A stretch of 64,000 nt of DNA from Triticum aestivum. Its lineage: Eukaryota; Streptophyta; Magnoliopsida; Poales; Poaceae. This document shows, in pieces, positions 46,736 to 59,515 of the stretch. The notes beneath the pieces are model-generated. The model was not told the DNA's origin. It saw only the letters and a list, made by a program, of their open reading frames with translations, and searched no databases. Numbering within the stretch: position 1 is the stretch's first letter; every line of letters starts with the position of its first letter. The position numbers and the translations under genes were made by a program. The DNA lies in the NCBI RefSeq assembly GCF_018294505.1, contig NC_057808.1:354070696-354134695 (forward strand), in the 5' to 3' direction.

Positions 46736-49700
46736 CTGACTGCCTGTAGGTTTACGAAGCCAAGCTGGTCGAAGTTGAGTCTAGAAATGCTTTAGTTATA
46801 TAAGGGAATTGATTGTGGAAGGGAACGTAAGGCTCTTTTTACTCCTTTACCTTATAGCCTTCTGATCTGAGTCATCCTCTTCTCTTCTACGGGGATTAAG
46901 AACTAGGCTCCTCATCTTTCTATCAGGATCATGTGTTACTAATCCGTAGACTCGTAGGATTGTTGGTCTGAAGCCTCAGTTTAGTTTCTACTACTTCCAT
47001 GTGTTGACAGTTGATCTCGGAACCTTGATATTGTGATTCTGAATGGTTATGCCACCATTTTTGCAGGATGTCTCAAATCTTTTTGAGCATTTACAGCCGT
47101 TATGTTGTCCGAGTCATGCCAGGTTTCTAAACAATCTGATGCATTTGCAAAATCCTTTCCCTCTGTTTTTGCGTCCCTTTGGGCCAGATTAAGCACACTA
47201 CCGGTGCGTTGAGGCACTCTATTGCCTCGGTATATATGTTGGAGCTATTATTATGACCCTAGGTGTTTTAGGGAGTCACCTAGTAATCTAGCCATGTTTT
47301 GTGTTCCCGGTGTGATGATTCTGGCCACCATTCTCGAAAGCATCTCGTGATGCCATTTAGTAGTAGGTATCCTACTCTTGGGTCCTTGGCCCAAGATTCA
47401 CTCTACTTACCTCGTGTTGATAGTGTTGCTCGTACCTTTAGGATATTAGTAACCTTTGCGATAGTCCTCGAGGTCCATGGTATCTCATTCTTCCAATACC
47501 ATGAACCATCATGGCAGAAGTTCTTTTGAACCAAAAGATCACAACAAGAGTGCTCTCGATGAGTTCTCCATTCTACATTGTGAAATCTGCTAGTTCTACC
47601 TTTCTACATGGGTTATCTGGAAGAAACCTGTTGAACTTGGTTCGACATTAGTCTATGCATCCACAACTCAGAAACATATATGTCCCCTTGAGTTGTCCCT
47701 CTTCATTGGTATTCCGACCATCGTCTGTCAATTGATAGTCAGGAGTAATTGTGCATCCGTGTTATCGATGCTTATTATTCTTGTGGTCCATCAAGCCATC
47801 CTATTCCAGAATGACTAGGAGAAACTAACTCCAGAACCTCATCCATATCTAGGATCGGGTCAAAGCAATTGTATTCCGCAGACCAAAATGCCAATCCAGC
47901 TTTTGCTCTGCTCTACCTTGGAACGTTACCATCTTTATGTCAAGAGTGTCATGAGAATTGCACCACTTCTTATGAATTCTTGACGCAGTGATACTTCTCG
48001 CCATCATCATTCATTCCTCGGTCCCGTGTTGTCACAACCGGAATACCGACAAGTGAACCGTGATGTGTGAAATCAATACTCTGAGCAACTCGTTGCTTGG
48101 TAGTTAATGGCAATACTCTCATTCTTAGCGTGCTGGTTATTGAATCATCATCCTAAGATTGATCGTGCTACCTAGTCCTTATTTTTGGTGCACTCTTCAA
48201 TCAATGAGTTGGGATTTTGTCAAACCCTTGCTCAGTTGATCATATGATCTTGCCCTGAAAAGCAAGATTGTTCTCGAGCTTAGTAACATATCGGTGGTTC
48301 GTGATTTTTCGAATATCTTCTCAGAAGTATCACCAGGTTGCCACCTGACCGCTATGTTGAGCTCGTGATTAAATGGTTTTCCTATAAACCACTCTTTCTC
48401 CAAGAATCTGTGTTGGATACCTTGAGCTAGTTGGTTAAGCTAAACAACAACTTGGAGAGTTGGAAGATAAAAGCTTGCCTGACTTAGTTCTTTCCAAAGG
48501 ATATCTCTTGTGTGTGTGTTTGTTGTAGAAAGATGATTTCTTCATCGATTGGTCCTCGTGATCAATTAATGGACCTATCATCTTAACCAAACTTTGATTT
48601 GAGTATGGGCTATTATCAAATCACTATACTCCGAATGTGCTTTGAGCAGACAGATATGTAGGTTGCTAGGAAGGAGGTAAGCGCTGGCTTCTCCTGTCCG
48701 CACTTGGGATAGATTGATACTCGTTTTTTGCTGGATTTGCAGAACCAACAATGTTCGTAATGTTGTCTTACTCGTGGTTGATTCCTCGAGCATACACCAT
48801 TACATCTTTTGGGTCTGACCAATGCTATCACTTGTTCACATAATTATGGAATTCCATCTCCATGGAAACCTGGATGAATTGTTGTTGAGCCCATCAGCAA
48901 CACTGCTACCTTCTCCATGACTCGTGTTGAACATCCAGCTAGTGTTGGAAACTTGTGTAAGCATTTTCTTCATGCCCCTTTCATGAAGTATATGTTTGGA
49001 TGAAAGAAGATACTTCCTCTAATTCACGTGCACTTGATGTAAGTTGCCGCCGTGAATTCGAGAAAGTTTGTTTTTGCTTCCTCTGGAATCATCCCAAGTC
49101 AGTTATGCATGTGTGAAGTATTCTATGGTCTGATAGACTGATCATATTCATTCCATATGTATTCCCTAGCACACTAAGCCACTGATTGAATTGTTCAAGG
49201 AGAAGAAGCTCCTTCCTAAGAGCTAACCTGGGCTTATAGGAGGACTTCGATATCCTCAATGATGGCTCCTAACCAGAACTCGGTAGTGTTTTATTGCAAG
49301 ACTACTCTGTGGCCATGCTTGTCGGGGACAACGTGTTCACATGTTTGTAGCAGAACCCGCTCATGTTTTGGAGCTTGCTACCAAGTTCATCTCCCGAGAA
49401 TCTCGCAACGCCATCTCGTCGGTTTGTGTTGCAAACTTTCCTTTTCCGGACATGCTGTCTGAAATATCCTGTTACCAACCAGATCTGAATCTCAGGCAGA
49501 TATGATGGTTGGAACATCTCCCAATAGCTATAATATTGGTCTTCGTAACCCGGTAAGTGGATGTCGTGGCCGACACACCTAGCCGGAAGATCTATCATTG
49601 TAGTATCTTGATTGAGCTATTTAACCATCTTCTCCATGAGGATTTAGTGCAACTTATTCTAGAAGTTGATCCTCAGGGGTCCTTGTGCTCTCGGTTTCCT

Positions 49701-50464
49701 CGATTATGCTAGAACCATTCAACGGTGGAATCACTCTCGTTGAGTTATCCCCAGTTACCAGAATCATACCCAGCATTTGCATTTTCTTCCCAGCTTGCAC
49801 CTCAGTAATTACTGTTTAGGATCACCTTCAAAAGTGGTCCTACTATGGGTCCCATCCATCCCCGATGATAAGCAAAATCATCCATGGCGTTGTCTTCAAC
49901 AAGGTAGTCCACATCATTCCTTTTGGTATGAGGATGCCATTCTTTCAAATTCGTTCACACGATCGTTTGTGATTGCCTTAGGCTGGTTTAAAGAGTTTCA
50001 ACGATCTTGTATCAAAAGTAATTATTTTTTCCACATAAGGGAATAATTCTACGAGTCACCTTTCCTAAGGTGCCCCGTTATGGAATCATGGCAATTATGT
50101 CATCGCTATCTTAGAGCCATGCACCATCTTCTTCAGCATAGAATTTTGCGTACCCAATTGAACCTCATCGTTTGTTCTTCCATCCCTCTCGATGTGTTTT
50201 GTGTCTCAACTCGAGATGTTCCAACATCTCATTCCGCGAGTTGATCTTGTATAGCTCGATCTTCGCGAAGATCAATCCTGTAGAGTTTCCCTCTCTTCTG
50301 TCATCATAGTTGGATGAAGCTCTCGAAAGAAAAGATGTCAAGATCAAGATGATGCAATGAATCAACATCTTCGAGAAGAACATTTGGATCGTGAAGATTA
50401 TGTTAGTTTGTGTTCCCCTTTCATCTTACCCTACGCTTGAATCTCGGGACGAGATCCTTGTTTA
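46736..50464 (+). pseudogene. Decayed gag-pol interior of element C
   Basis: No frame exceeds about 100 codons. Relics keep the expected order. A zinc-knuckle-like CSRCDDSGHHSRKH lies near 47301-47345, with the last Cys replaced. An RT motif, FDLSMGYYQITIL (compare IDLRSGYHQI), lies at 48593-48631. The last codons before the purine tract look like a gypsy pol end. Stops and frame changes are dense throughout, so no product is expected. Confidence 0.6.
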
Positions 50465-50476
50465 GTGGGGGTGAGT
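50465..50476 (+). other. Polypurine tract of element C
   Basis: AGTGGGGGTGAGT directly before the 3' LTR start TGTCACATCC. Confidence 0.75.
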
Positions 50477-53400
50477 TGTCACATCCCTAGCTTCTCGTAT
50501 TGCACTAGGCTAGCTTCATGTGTGCATCATGTTTAAATTCTTTTGAACTTGAAATGGGGATATTCAAACCCTAGCACCAAATGGAACTCAACTAGGTTCA
50601 ATCCAAAATCTTTTTTCAAAGAACCCAAGACGCCTTTGAAAATGTTCATGATTTCTGATAAAGGTGAAAACCTCTGCCAAAAATGATGAATATATTTCTA
50701 GGACATTCTGGATCTTTGAATTAACTCATATCGTATTTGAATTGGAGCATTTAAATCCTATAAATATTTTTAAATGCTCTAATAATTCCGAAACTAGTTT
50801 TGGGTTGTTGGAAATAATCCAAACACCGCCCACAATTATTTTCTGGATTTTACAAAATGGATTAGTATTTTTACTAATTCAAAACAGAATAAAAGAAATA
50901 GAAAACTGAAACAAAAGGAAAAGAGAGCTTACCTGCAACTTACCTGGACCTACTACCTATGCAGCCCACTTGGCAGGCCAGCCAACTGGCCCAACCCACC
51001 AGAAGACCCACCGTCTTCAACCTCTGCCAGTAGGCAGAGGCGTGTCGACGCGCGCGCGCCCGAGCTCCACCTCCTGCTTCCCCCCTCGCGCTGTCTCCGC
51101 GTCACAGGAACGGCCTCGACCCCCTCTGCCTCTCCCCACACTCTGGAGCTCTCTCCCTCTCCTCTAGCTCCCTCCCCGCAGCACCACCGAACACGACGTC
51201 GCCGCCGTTTGCTGCTGCTACGGCCACTGCCACTCCCCTCACCTCTCCGACGCGGCCCCGAGCTCCGACGTGCCTCCCTCGTCCTCCACGATGGCTCACG
51301 CGACCGGAAGAGCCCCGAAGCGCCGCCCCGACGCTTTTCCCCTCCTCGGCCGCCGGAGATCGGCCTCACCGCCCCGCTCAGCTCCGGCCCTCCCCGAGCC
51401 CGCTTCGAAGCCTACTGTAACCGCTGTGAGCTGCTGCTCCTTCTGCCCCCTCTCCGTTTTCTCGATTGCATGCCGCAGCTGCCGCTTTGCCGACGACTGA
51501 AACCGCCGCCGCCTGAGCTCATCGCCGCCGCCGTTACACGCCGTCCCCGGCATCCCCACGACCACCATTGGATGCCCCGCACCACGGGCTCTCCAACGCA
51601 CCTAACCGCGCGGCCATCCTTGGCCGGAAACGGCCGGCCGGCGATCGCCGCCGCGTCGGGTCATTGCCGGCGTAACCATGCCGACGTGGCACGGCCATTA
51701 GGCGCTAACCCTGCTGCTTAAACCGCCCACAACCACTGACGGTGGGCCCCAGGCCTGGTCAAACCCCAGTCAGCGCTGGGTTTGACCGGGATTAGCCCTG
51801 TGTCGCTGACGTGTGGCCCCCACACGTCAGGTTTGACCTGGGTCAACCCAGTTTACTGCTGACGCAGTCCTGACACAGTGTTGACGCAATTAATGATTTT
51901 CTTGTTTTAATAATAATAAGAAAATCCAGAAAAAGGCTTAAACTTCTAAAAATCGTATAAATTCAACCGTAGCTCCAAATGAGACAAGTTATATATGAAA
52001 AATGATCAGAAAAATCCAATCTATCCATCTGTACTGGTTTCATGCATGTTTAAACATCTTAACCTTGCTGTTTAGTTCAAAACATGATAAGGCACTATTT
52101 AAATTCATAATTTGAGTTTGGGATTGAACCTTTGACTCAAAATGACCCAAACCCATCTGTTTTAGTTGCATTAGCCAAAACACATTCATGTTGCCATGTC
52201 ATAGCATGCATCATATTGTGCATTGCATTGATCGTGTTTCTTCTCTGTTTGCCGGTGTTGTCCCCTCTCAGTAGACGTTGCTTCGACAATGTGATCGTTG
52301 ACACTAATGAAGACTCAATGCTATCTTCAGAAGTGCCAGGCAAGCAAAACCCCCTTGCTCATTCCGATACAATCCCACTCTCTCGCTCCTGCTCTCTTTT
52401 ACTGCATTAGGACAACAACGATTCATCTGTTACTTGCTGCGATAGCTGAACCCCTTTATCCTCTGCATGACCTGTCATTGCCACAGTAAATAGATGAAAC
52501 CCACTAGCATGAGTAGGAGCTGTTTGAGCCCTGATGTGCCTACTCATTCATGCTTGTTTGTCATGCCTGCTATTGCTTAGAGTTGTGTCAGGTCTGATTC
52601 ATCGGGGGTGAATTGAAAGTGGTGAACATGTCCTACTGTGTGAGAGCTAATGGTGTGAAAACGATTTGGTAAAGGTAGCGGTGAGAGGCCATGTAGGAGT
52701 ACATGGTGGGTTGTCTCATTGAAACCGTCCTCAGGAACTGAGTTCTGTGTTTGTGATCCATGAACAGTTACTACCACACATTGGGCTCCGGGCGCTCCAA
52801 GCTGTCTCGACTTATTAATCAACCTGATCTCTGTCCAGGAGTTGCAACTAGTTTCTGGTGTTTGTAGGTAGTGTTAGTAGTCTACCAAGTGGCACCCGGT
52901 ACAGGTGGGCTTGGGACAGACTAGGCACCGTGGCATGGTGTACCAAGCGTAGATCCATCCGTCGAGGTGGGCTTGGGAACCCTGCACACATCGTTTGGGG
53001 CCGTGAGCGACACCCCGGCCGGATCTCCTTGCGGATGGAACCCGAATAGGCGATAAACCTGGACGAGAGACTTGTGTGGTTAGTCAGGTCGTGGCCGACT
53101 CCCTCGCCAGGCTTCCGCTTGAAGGTTGCCGAGGTACACGGCGTGTACATGGTGGTAAGTGGCGAGAGCGTGTGTGAAGAAGTACACCCCTGCAGGGTTA
53201 ATATGATCTATTCGAATAGCCGTGTCCGCGGTAAAGGACTTCTGGGTTGCCTGTACAGTTCATAGACAAGTGAAAGTGGATACTCTAAAATGCGCAAGAT
53301 AAGCGTGAGTGCTATGGATGGCGTTCTCGTAGGGAGACGGGAGCGGATCCATAGTGGTGTATTGATATGGTGAATATGTGGACTCGTGTGCGCCACCTCA

Positions 53401-54447
53401 AAAGAGTTACTTGCAGTCGTAGTTCAGGATAGCCACTGAGTCAAAGCTGGCTTGCTGCAGTTAAACTCCACCACCCCCTTTGTTGATACCGATGCATATG
53501 TAGCTAGTTCTGATGTAAGTCTTGCTGGGTACATTTGTACTCACGTGTGCCTATTTTATGTTTTGCAGAGAGACGTCAGTCTCGCTAGTAGTTTCGTGTG
53601 GACTTCGACGTTTAGCTTGATACCTCAGCTACGATCTTGTGCCCTCGGCAGGATCTGGTAGATAGTCAGGCTTCTCAGCCTTTTTCATTTGTAGATGTCT
53701 GTACTCAGACATGTTAAGCTTCCGCATGTGCTTTGACTTGTATGCTCTGAATGTTGGGTCATGAGACCCATGTTTGTAATATCTGGCTCTTCGGAGCCTA
53801 ATGAATAAATACTCTGAGTCGTAGAGTCTTGTTGTGATGCCATGTTGTATTCGCACATATCGAGCATATTGTGTGTATGATTGAAATGCTTGGTATGTGT
53901 GGGATCCGACAACCTAGTTGTTTATCCTTGGTAGCCTCTCTTATGGGGAAATGTAGTCTTGTGCTTCCATGAGCCATAGTAGTCCGCTACAACCCGGTTC
54001 ACTGGAGTCCTGCTAGCCCAGCACTACTGCCCGGAACACTTGACTGGCCGGCATGTGATACACTTCGTTCCTGTGTCTGTCCCTTCGGGGAAATGTCACG
54101 TGGTGACATCCGGAGTCCTGCCTAGCCTGCCACAGCCCGGTTCACCGGAGTCCTGTTAGCCCAGTGCTACAGCCCGGATTCGCACGCTGCTGACCGACAT
54201 GCTCGATGTTGATTCATGTATGCCTGTCCCCGTAAGTTAGTGCCACTTTGGGTTCATGACTAGTCATGTCAGCCCGGGTTCTCTGTCATATGGATGCTAG
54301 CGACACTATCATATACGTGAGCTAAAAGACGCAAACGGTCCCGGGCCATGGTAAGGCGACACCCGTGGGAATACCGTGCGTGAGGCCGCAAAGTGATATG
54401 AGGTGTTACCGGCTAGATCGATGTGACTTGGAATCGGGGTCCTGACA
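50477..54447 (+). repeat. 3' LTR of element C (3,971 bp)
   Basis: TGTCACATCCC to GGTCCTGACA, nearly identical to 42751-46719. The dyad module is at 53188-53239. Confidence 0.95.
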
Positions 54448-54452
54448 CCACC
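54448..54452. repeat. Target-site duplication CCACC, right copy
   Basis: Matches 42746-42750. Confidence 0.85.
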
Positions 54453-54680
54453 TGTCAGCCCGTATATGAAAGAAAGAAATGGTAGTTTGAGTCTGTACTG
54501 TGTTAATAAAATACGGAGTACATTTTAGGGAGATCATACGGTCACTGGCTCACCATACAGCTCCGTAATTTGTTGATGACACGATCAATTGACCAGTCAA
54601 ACAGTCCACATTCAGCAGCGCACATTACCATAGGGCCCACCCGTCAGTGCGTATATGAAGGACAGAAATGGTAATAAATT
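54453..54680 (+). repeat. Target sequence with duplicated ACGGTCACTGG unit
   Basis: 54538-54677 repeats the text that is split among 37560-37635, 42698-42750 and 54453-54500 (GATCAATTGACCAGTCAAAC ... GGGCCCACC ... GTATATGAA.GA.AGAAATGGTA). Elements B and C thus both sit in one copy of a tandem duplication. Confidence 0.7.
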
Positions 54681-55025
54681 AGTGGTCGGTGGGTACTTGA
54701 AGTCGTGAGACCTCTGGTTGGCAGTCACCGGCGGTGGGGGGCGCGTTGATTGGGCGGTGGGGTGGGGATCACCGGAGAAAAAGCTCACGCGGGGGGGGGG
54801 GCCTAGAGGGATGACCGGTGCAGCGGTGGACGGGCGGTGAGGAGTGGTTTCGGGGCGGGCGGGGCGGCATGGCGGCGCGGGCCGGCCGCGGGCGGCAGGG
54901 GCCGGCGGTTCGACCGGTGGTGGCTGGCGGCTCAGGGGGGTGGAGTTTGATGATAAACTGGAGGCCCTTGATTTCGTATCCACCGGCTGGAAAATCTAAT
55001 GACCAGAGATGAAAAAGTCAGTCGA
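54681..55025. other. GC-rich unassigned stretch with poly-G
   Basis: Contains a G run near 54790 and Pro-rich minus-strand frames that look like composition effects. No gene is supported. Confidence 0.5.
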
Positions 55026-55029
55026 CTGA

Positions 55030-55290
55030 CGTGTAGCCTCACCCCGCACGTACACATGCACGCACGCAAGACACGCACGCATGCAGGCGTGCAACACTGA
55101 CACGTACACATAACGAACATACGCACACATGCAGGCGTGCAACACTAACGCGTACACATGCACTCACGAACACACGCACGTACGCACACATGCATGCAAC
55201 ACTGAAACGTACCCTTGCACGCACGCAACACTCGCACGCCTGCATGCACACAACACACGACGCAAGACACACGCTCAACCTATACGTGCA
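55030..55290. repeat. ACGCACAC-rich minisatellite
   Basis: CATGCAGGCGTGCAACACTNACNCGTACACAT recurs near 55080 and 55130 with a decayed copy near 55185, giving a unit of about 50-60 bp. Confidence 0.75.
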
Positions 55291-55299
55291 TGCACCCTT

Positions 55300-56400
55300 T
55301 GTTAAGGACATGGATTGTTACGGGTATTAATCAGTCTTATCTGTGATAAGCAGAACATTGATGTTTGTAGTGTACTTTATGAATCACAATGTATCGAACG
55401 GGCTATCAACATAGTAGGCTTATCTACATGAAAAGGATGACGTCACACTCAATGAACAATCATTGGTTTATGAAATGCCCGCTTCTGACCGCCCTGGCCC
55501 ACCAAAGGTTCCTCTGCTGTGCGTTGCCTGCGTTGGTTCACTGACATGCAGGCCATGTACCCAAAGAGCCCACACGTTAGTGGAAGAACGGTGCGCTGTC
55601 CTACGTCAGAGTCGAGGGCGCCACTTGCTGCACGCCCGGCTGAACACGCCTCGTTGCTGCATTCAGACGCCTCCATGAAACCAACCCGTGTGGAAGCCGA
55701 GAAACCCACTCTGGACACACATCCGTTCATGACCGGGCCGGCATTAAACGAAACGCCGGCCGAGCTCCTCCCGTCCGCCGTCTATTTAATCTCCTATTTA
55801 AATGAGGCCAAACGTTGGCCAAGAATCGCACACCTCCGCCGCTCCCCTATCTCCTCCTTCACCATTTTGTCCACTCTTACAATGGCTTACGAAGAGTAGT
55901 TATTTCGCATCCAAGCCGGTTGGGTGGCCCGCTGAGCCCGCCGGATACAATCTATGCAGCTCGCTGATCCACCTCCCTCCCCTCGCCTGACGGAGCCAGT
56001 TGCCACCCCAAGCCGGCGCGCGGTTCAGCAATTCGCCGCTCCAGGCCAGCTCGACGAGGAGCGGCGCACGGGCGTCGTTGCTGCTGTCCATGCCGTCGCC
56101 TCGTACCGCGTCTCACGTAGGTGGGGGACGTGCACGAAGAGAAGAGGTGCACGCACGACGCACGTACTCCCGCCTCTTTCCCAACCACACCCGCGCGGGT
56201 ACACAGTGGAGCTCATTTCTGTACGAAAATGCAGCCCACGTGGTAACTTGACACGTGTACTGGTTGTCCAGATGGAGGGAGGATCGTCTACCACGGGTGA
56301 ACAAACAAATTGCGACTTGACGCATTATATTAAAAAAGAGGCAAACCATGTGGGGCCCACCTTAGAGGCAAGGCTCTATACACCGGAGTACTTTTGATGT
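55300..56400 (+). other. Promoter-like and exon-like relic, otherwise unassigned
   Basis: TATTTAA-type motifs near 55790 precede a CT-rich leader and ATGGCTTACGAAGAGTAG at 55881, a five-codon frame followed by an open but stop-interrupted stretch. It may be a gene fragment; no homology is recognised. The rest shows no feature. Confidence 0.25.
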
Positions 56401-56408
56401 GTCCCATC

Positions 56409-56560
56409 AACTCGCAGAACGAGGAGAAGCTTGCTTAGTACGCCGTCTCCCCCGCCCACGGGCGCGGTGGCTCGCAGGATGAGGTGAAGCTTGCTTACTA
56501 CGCCTTACGCCCGCTCCCTCGCCCACGCGCGCGGTGGCTCGCAGGACAAGGAGAAAATTT
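56409..56560 (+). repeat. Short tandem repeat, unit about 65 bp, 2.4 copies
   Basis: CGCGGTGGCTCGCAGGA.GAGGAGAAGCTTGCTTA.TACGCC repeats with C-rich spacers. Confidence 0.75.
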
Positions 56561-56570
56561 TACTAGTACT

Positions 56571-56770
56571 CCCTCCGTTTACTCCTCGTCCCTACTACCT
56601 TGGTTAGAGAGATTATCATATTGTTTGGAGTATATATGTCCTTTAGTACTCCCTCCATTTACTTATACAAGTCCACTATAAAAAAAATACAATTTGCATC
56701 TATACAAGGCCACAAATAGTAATCGACAAAAGTTACTACTCCCTCCTTTCCAGTTTATGGCTCAATTTCA
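56571..56770. mobile_element. Degenerate Stowaway-like MITE termini
   Basis: TACTCCCTCCGTTTAC at 56571, TACTCCCTCCATTTAC near 56646 and CTCCCTCCTTTCC near 56741 match Stowaway (Tc1/mariner) inverted-repeat ends next to TA. No complete element could be paired. Confidence 0.45.
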
Positions 56771-57329
56771 AAATCTCTCCAACCAAGGGAGACGGTGAGT
56801 GGTCAAATTAATTTCGTACTCCTAGTTTGCACAAGTAATTAGTACGCTTGTTTTTCTCAAGAAGTAATGTTTACCGAGGCATTAATTAGAACGAATGCAT
56901 GAATGACCACTAAATTTCCATGAACTTCTACATGCATTGGTGAGTTTTCTCTTGACACTGCTTGCATCGGGTGATCTAACGCACCTCGAAATCCAACATG
57001 TGATGGTACTACTACTAGTAGTAGAATTGAGACTTATGAAACGGAAAAATGAATGTTTTGTAGATGAGCCCTATAAACCCTAGTGGGTACGTACTCCGTA
57101 AAATCAGATTTTCCCAAAACTAAGTCGCTCAACCTTTATTTGCTTGTTTCCCTTCCTGCCTCCTTGCCTCGAACAGACTATGCCAAACTCCCCTGCCTAC
57201 CGCGCGGGAAAAGACCCGCCCTCGCCTTTTTTAGTCGAGGTTTGTATCGATGGATGTCGCGAAGCAACAAAAACCCAAGCTGTGTCTTGTACTCCTCCGT
57301 CGATGCTCGCTTTCATGAATCATGTACTT

Positions 57330-57527
57330 CCTGTCGCCGACATGTGGGACATATAGCAACCGGGTCGACGTGTCAATCACCAAATAACAGTGCAGAACAG
57401 CAGGGGGACGCACCCCAGTCGTACCGCCCCAGTAGTAGTAGTAATGAGCAATGAGACGTCAAATCACAATGCCTCACCTTCCCAGACAAACGAAGCAACC
57501 ATTATTTCACACTTCGGCTCGCCATCA
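57330..57527 (+). repeat. Direct repeat, copy 1 of a diverged 200-bp duplication
   Basis: GCCGACATGTGGGAC ... GTAGTAGTAATGAGC.ATGAG..GTCAAATCACAA ... CGAAGCAACCATTATTTCAC matches 58030-58232 at lower identity. Confidence 0.7.
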
Positions 57528-57662
57528 TCTCAAACCACGTATTATTGCTTCTGCCTCAAGAGGGACACGTGCATCGCCTTGGTACATCATGACACGTGGG
57601 ACCGCATGACAGGCATGCTCCCCCGCCGATCGCTCGGTGAAATCACCTCATTTTTACTACTA

Positions 57663-57892
57663 TACTTCCTCCGTATCGGTTTACATGGCATGCACATCAT
57701 TCTAGGTTGAGAATTTAACTGGCTATATATGTGATGAAAAGTATATGTTTAGAAACTACATCCGCTTAATAATCCAATGATATACTTTTTGTGACATAGT
57801 AACTCAGATTTAGTTAGTCAAATGGATGACCTAGAACTACGTGCACGCCCTATAAACCGAGACGTCTAAAAAACGAGACGGAGAGGGTAGTT
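57663..57892. mobile_element. Stowaway-type MITE (about 225 bp)
   Basis: Starts CTTCCTCCGTATCGGTTTAC after TA and ends TATAAACCGAGACGTCTAAAAAACGAGACGGAGAGGGTAG. The ends are inverted repeats of the Stowaway type; edges may be off by a few bases. Confidence 0.7.
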
Positions 57893-58029
57893 TAGTACAT
57901 ATATTTTTAGATCAATATAGTCGGGATTCACCAAGGAGCAAAACCAAGTGGTAGGCTGCACCTGTCGTGTTGGCGTAGCGACTCAAGCAGGGTCAGTCTG
58001 CACACGAAATGTCGACACACTTAACAGGA

Positions 58030-58232
58030 CCCCTTTGGCCGACATGTGACTCATCCACCGTCTTGTTCCATGTGTGATGCACCAAATTACAGTTCGGAGC
58101 AGCGGTTGGAATTGGAGGCACCCCGGTCGTAGCGCCGTAGTAGTAGAAAATGAGCGATGAGGGGTCAAATCACAAAGCCCCACCTTTCCCACATTAAGCT
58201 GGACGGACGAAGCAACCATCATTTCACTCTAG
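58030..58232 (+). repeat. Direct repeat, copy 2
   Basis: Diverged copy of 57330-57527; the MITE at 57663 lies between the two. Confidence 0.7.
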
Positions 58233-58832
58233 GGCGCAAGAGCATAAAGAAAAGAGAAAACCAATGATGCTTGTGGCAGCTACCTAGGGCACCCTAGGGT
58301 AGGGGTCTCCACTACAGATCTTTTTTTAAAGCGCCTCCACTACAAATTGGCTTCTCCCTCGTCCTCTTGAAGAAAACCGATGATGCGTGCGACGGTAGGG
58401 TTTGTAGGAGTACTACTAGGGCGTGCGGGGCCACGTCGTAGTAAACGGGAGAGGGATTGAGTTCGAGTCGACGCCTTAAATATGTGTGGGCCGCTTGGTT
58501 TTAGGGGAACGAGGCAGCATTTTGGGTTCGGGGACCAGTGGAGATATAGTACGTACAAAAAATTGTGGACGTAGGTTCGACCGAAAGGCAATGATGCATG
58601 GCCCCTGCATTTTGATATACCTGAGGCCGCGTGAAATTTGCTACTCTACTCAAAACTAGTAAGGTACACATGCATTGAACGCATGAGATTTCGAAACCAA
58701 ATTATGAATAAATACACACTATAGCATGGTAAAGGTTTGAGTCATATATGCATGATGTAGATGTTCGTTTTAGTTCTTATAGTTTCATCTCATTCAAAAT
58801 CAAATTAGTTTTATAAAATGTAAGATTACCCT
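58233..58832. other. Unassigned 600 bp
   Basis: No ORF, terminus or repeat could be supported. Confidence 0.5.
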
Positions 58833-59132
58833 ATCTTTTGGTTCATAGGGTAGGAAAATCGTAGGGAATAGAAAAGTCATAGGAAATGAGATGACATGTA
58901 TCTTTCAAAATCCTATGACTAGGAATAGGAAAGGAATGCCCTTGATTCACAATCATAGGATTTTTTCCATTGAGTCTAGGCTAATGTTTATTTTCCTATG
59001 AAATGTGAGGATAGGAGATTCCTCCATAGAAATAGGTTCATTCCTACAAACCAAAGGGGCTCGAAAGGAATTTTTCTATAGAATCCTATCCTAATGAAAT
59101 TCCTACAAGATTCCTCAAACCAAAGGAGGCCT
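58833..59132. mobile_element. PIF/Harbinger (Tourist-like) MITE, about 300 bp
   Basis: Left end TCTTTTGGTTCATAGGG and right end TTCCTCAAACCAAAGGAGGCC are imperfect inverted repeats. The interior is rich in CCTATG/CATAGG text typical of these elements. An internal ACAAACCAAAGGGGCTC near 59050 may be an older terminus. Confidence 0.6.
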
Positions 59133-59515
59133 CATGGTTTGTTGCATTGTAAAGCATAAAGTAAAAAACAAATAATGGCATTTCATTTAAAAAATCAATT
59201 ATGATACGGAAGATTCTAGAAGAAAGGAGAAGTGCATGTGTTTTGAGGTTTGTGCATTATGCTTAAGTTCAACCATGGAGTCTTCTAAATTGTACATGTG
59301 GCAGATCTGGTGGAATGTTGATGATATCCAACGGCCAGTGGTGCTCGGATTTGCCATCTCTGCACTGTCGGATTAGCTTCATCCAATGACCATCTTTCAA
59401 GTTATTCGCACACTATATAGTTCTTGTGCCATAGTTGCATGTCTTGGAAAAAAGCTACTAGTGGGTTGTACTAGCTATTTAGGAATATAAGATGTATACA
59501 TGGAAGTTGTAGGGA
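59133..59515. other. Unassigned 380 bp
   Basis: AT-rich; nothing recognised. Confidence 0.5.

Larger units (their letters stand above)
42751..54447 (+). mobile_element. Complete LTR retrotransposon C with decayed interior (11.7 kb)
   Basis: Two LTRs of 3,969 and 3,971 bp are flanked by CCACC. A primer site for initiator-Met tRNA follows the 5' LTR, and a purine tract precedes the 3' LTR. The 3,757-bp interior has no long ORF, only coding relics of a Ty3/gypsy element. By eye the LTRs differ at about 45 of 3,970 sites, so insertion was recent compared with the decay of the interior. Probably a non-autonomous member of a long-LTR chromovirus family. Confidence 0.9.

Noticed and set aside
55570..55585. 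GTTAGTGGAAG as the CACTA right end
   Set aside because: Same reason: no terminal inverted repeat before it.
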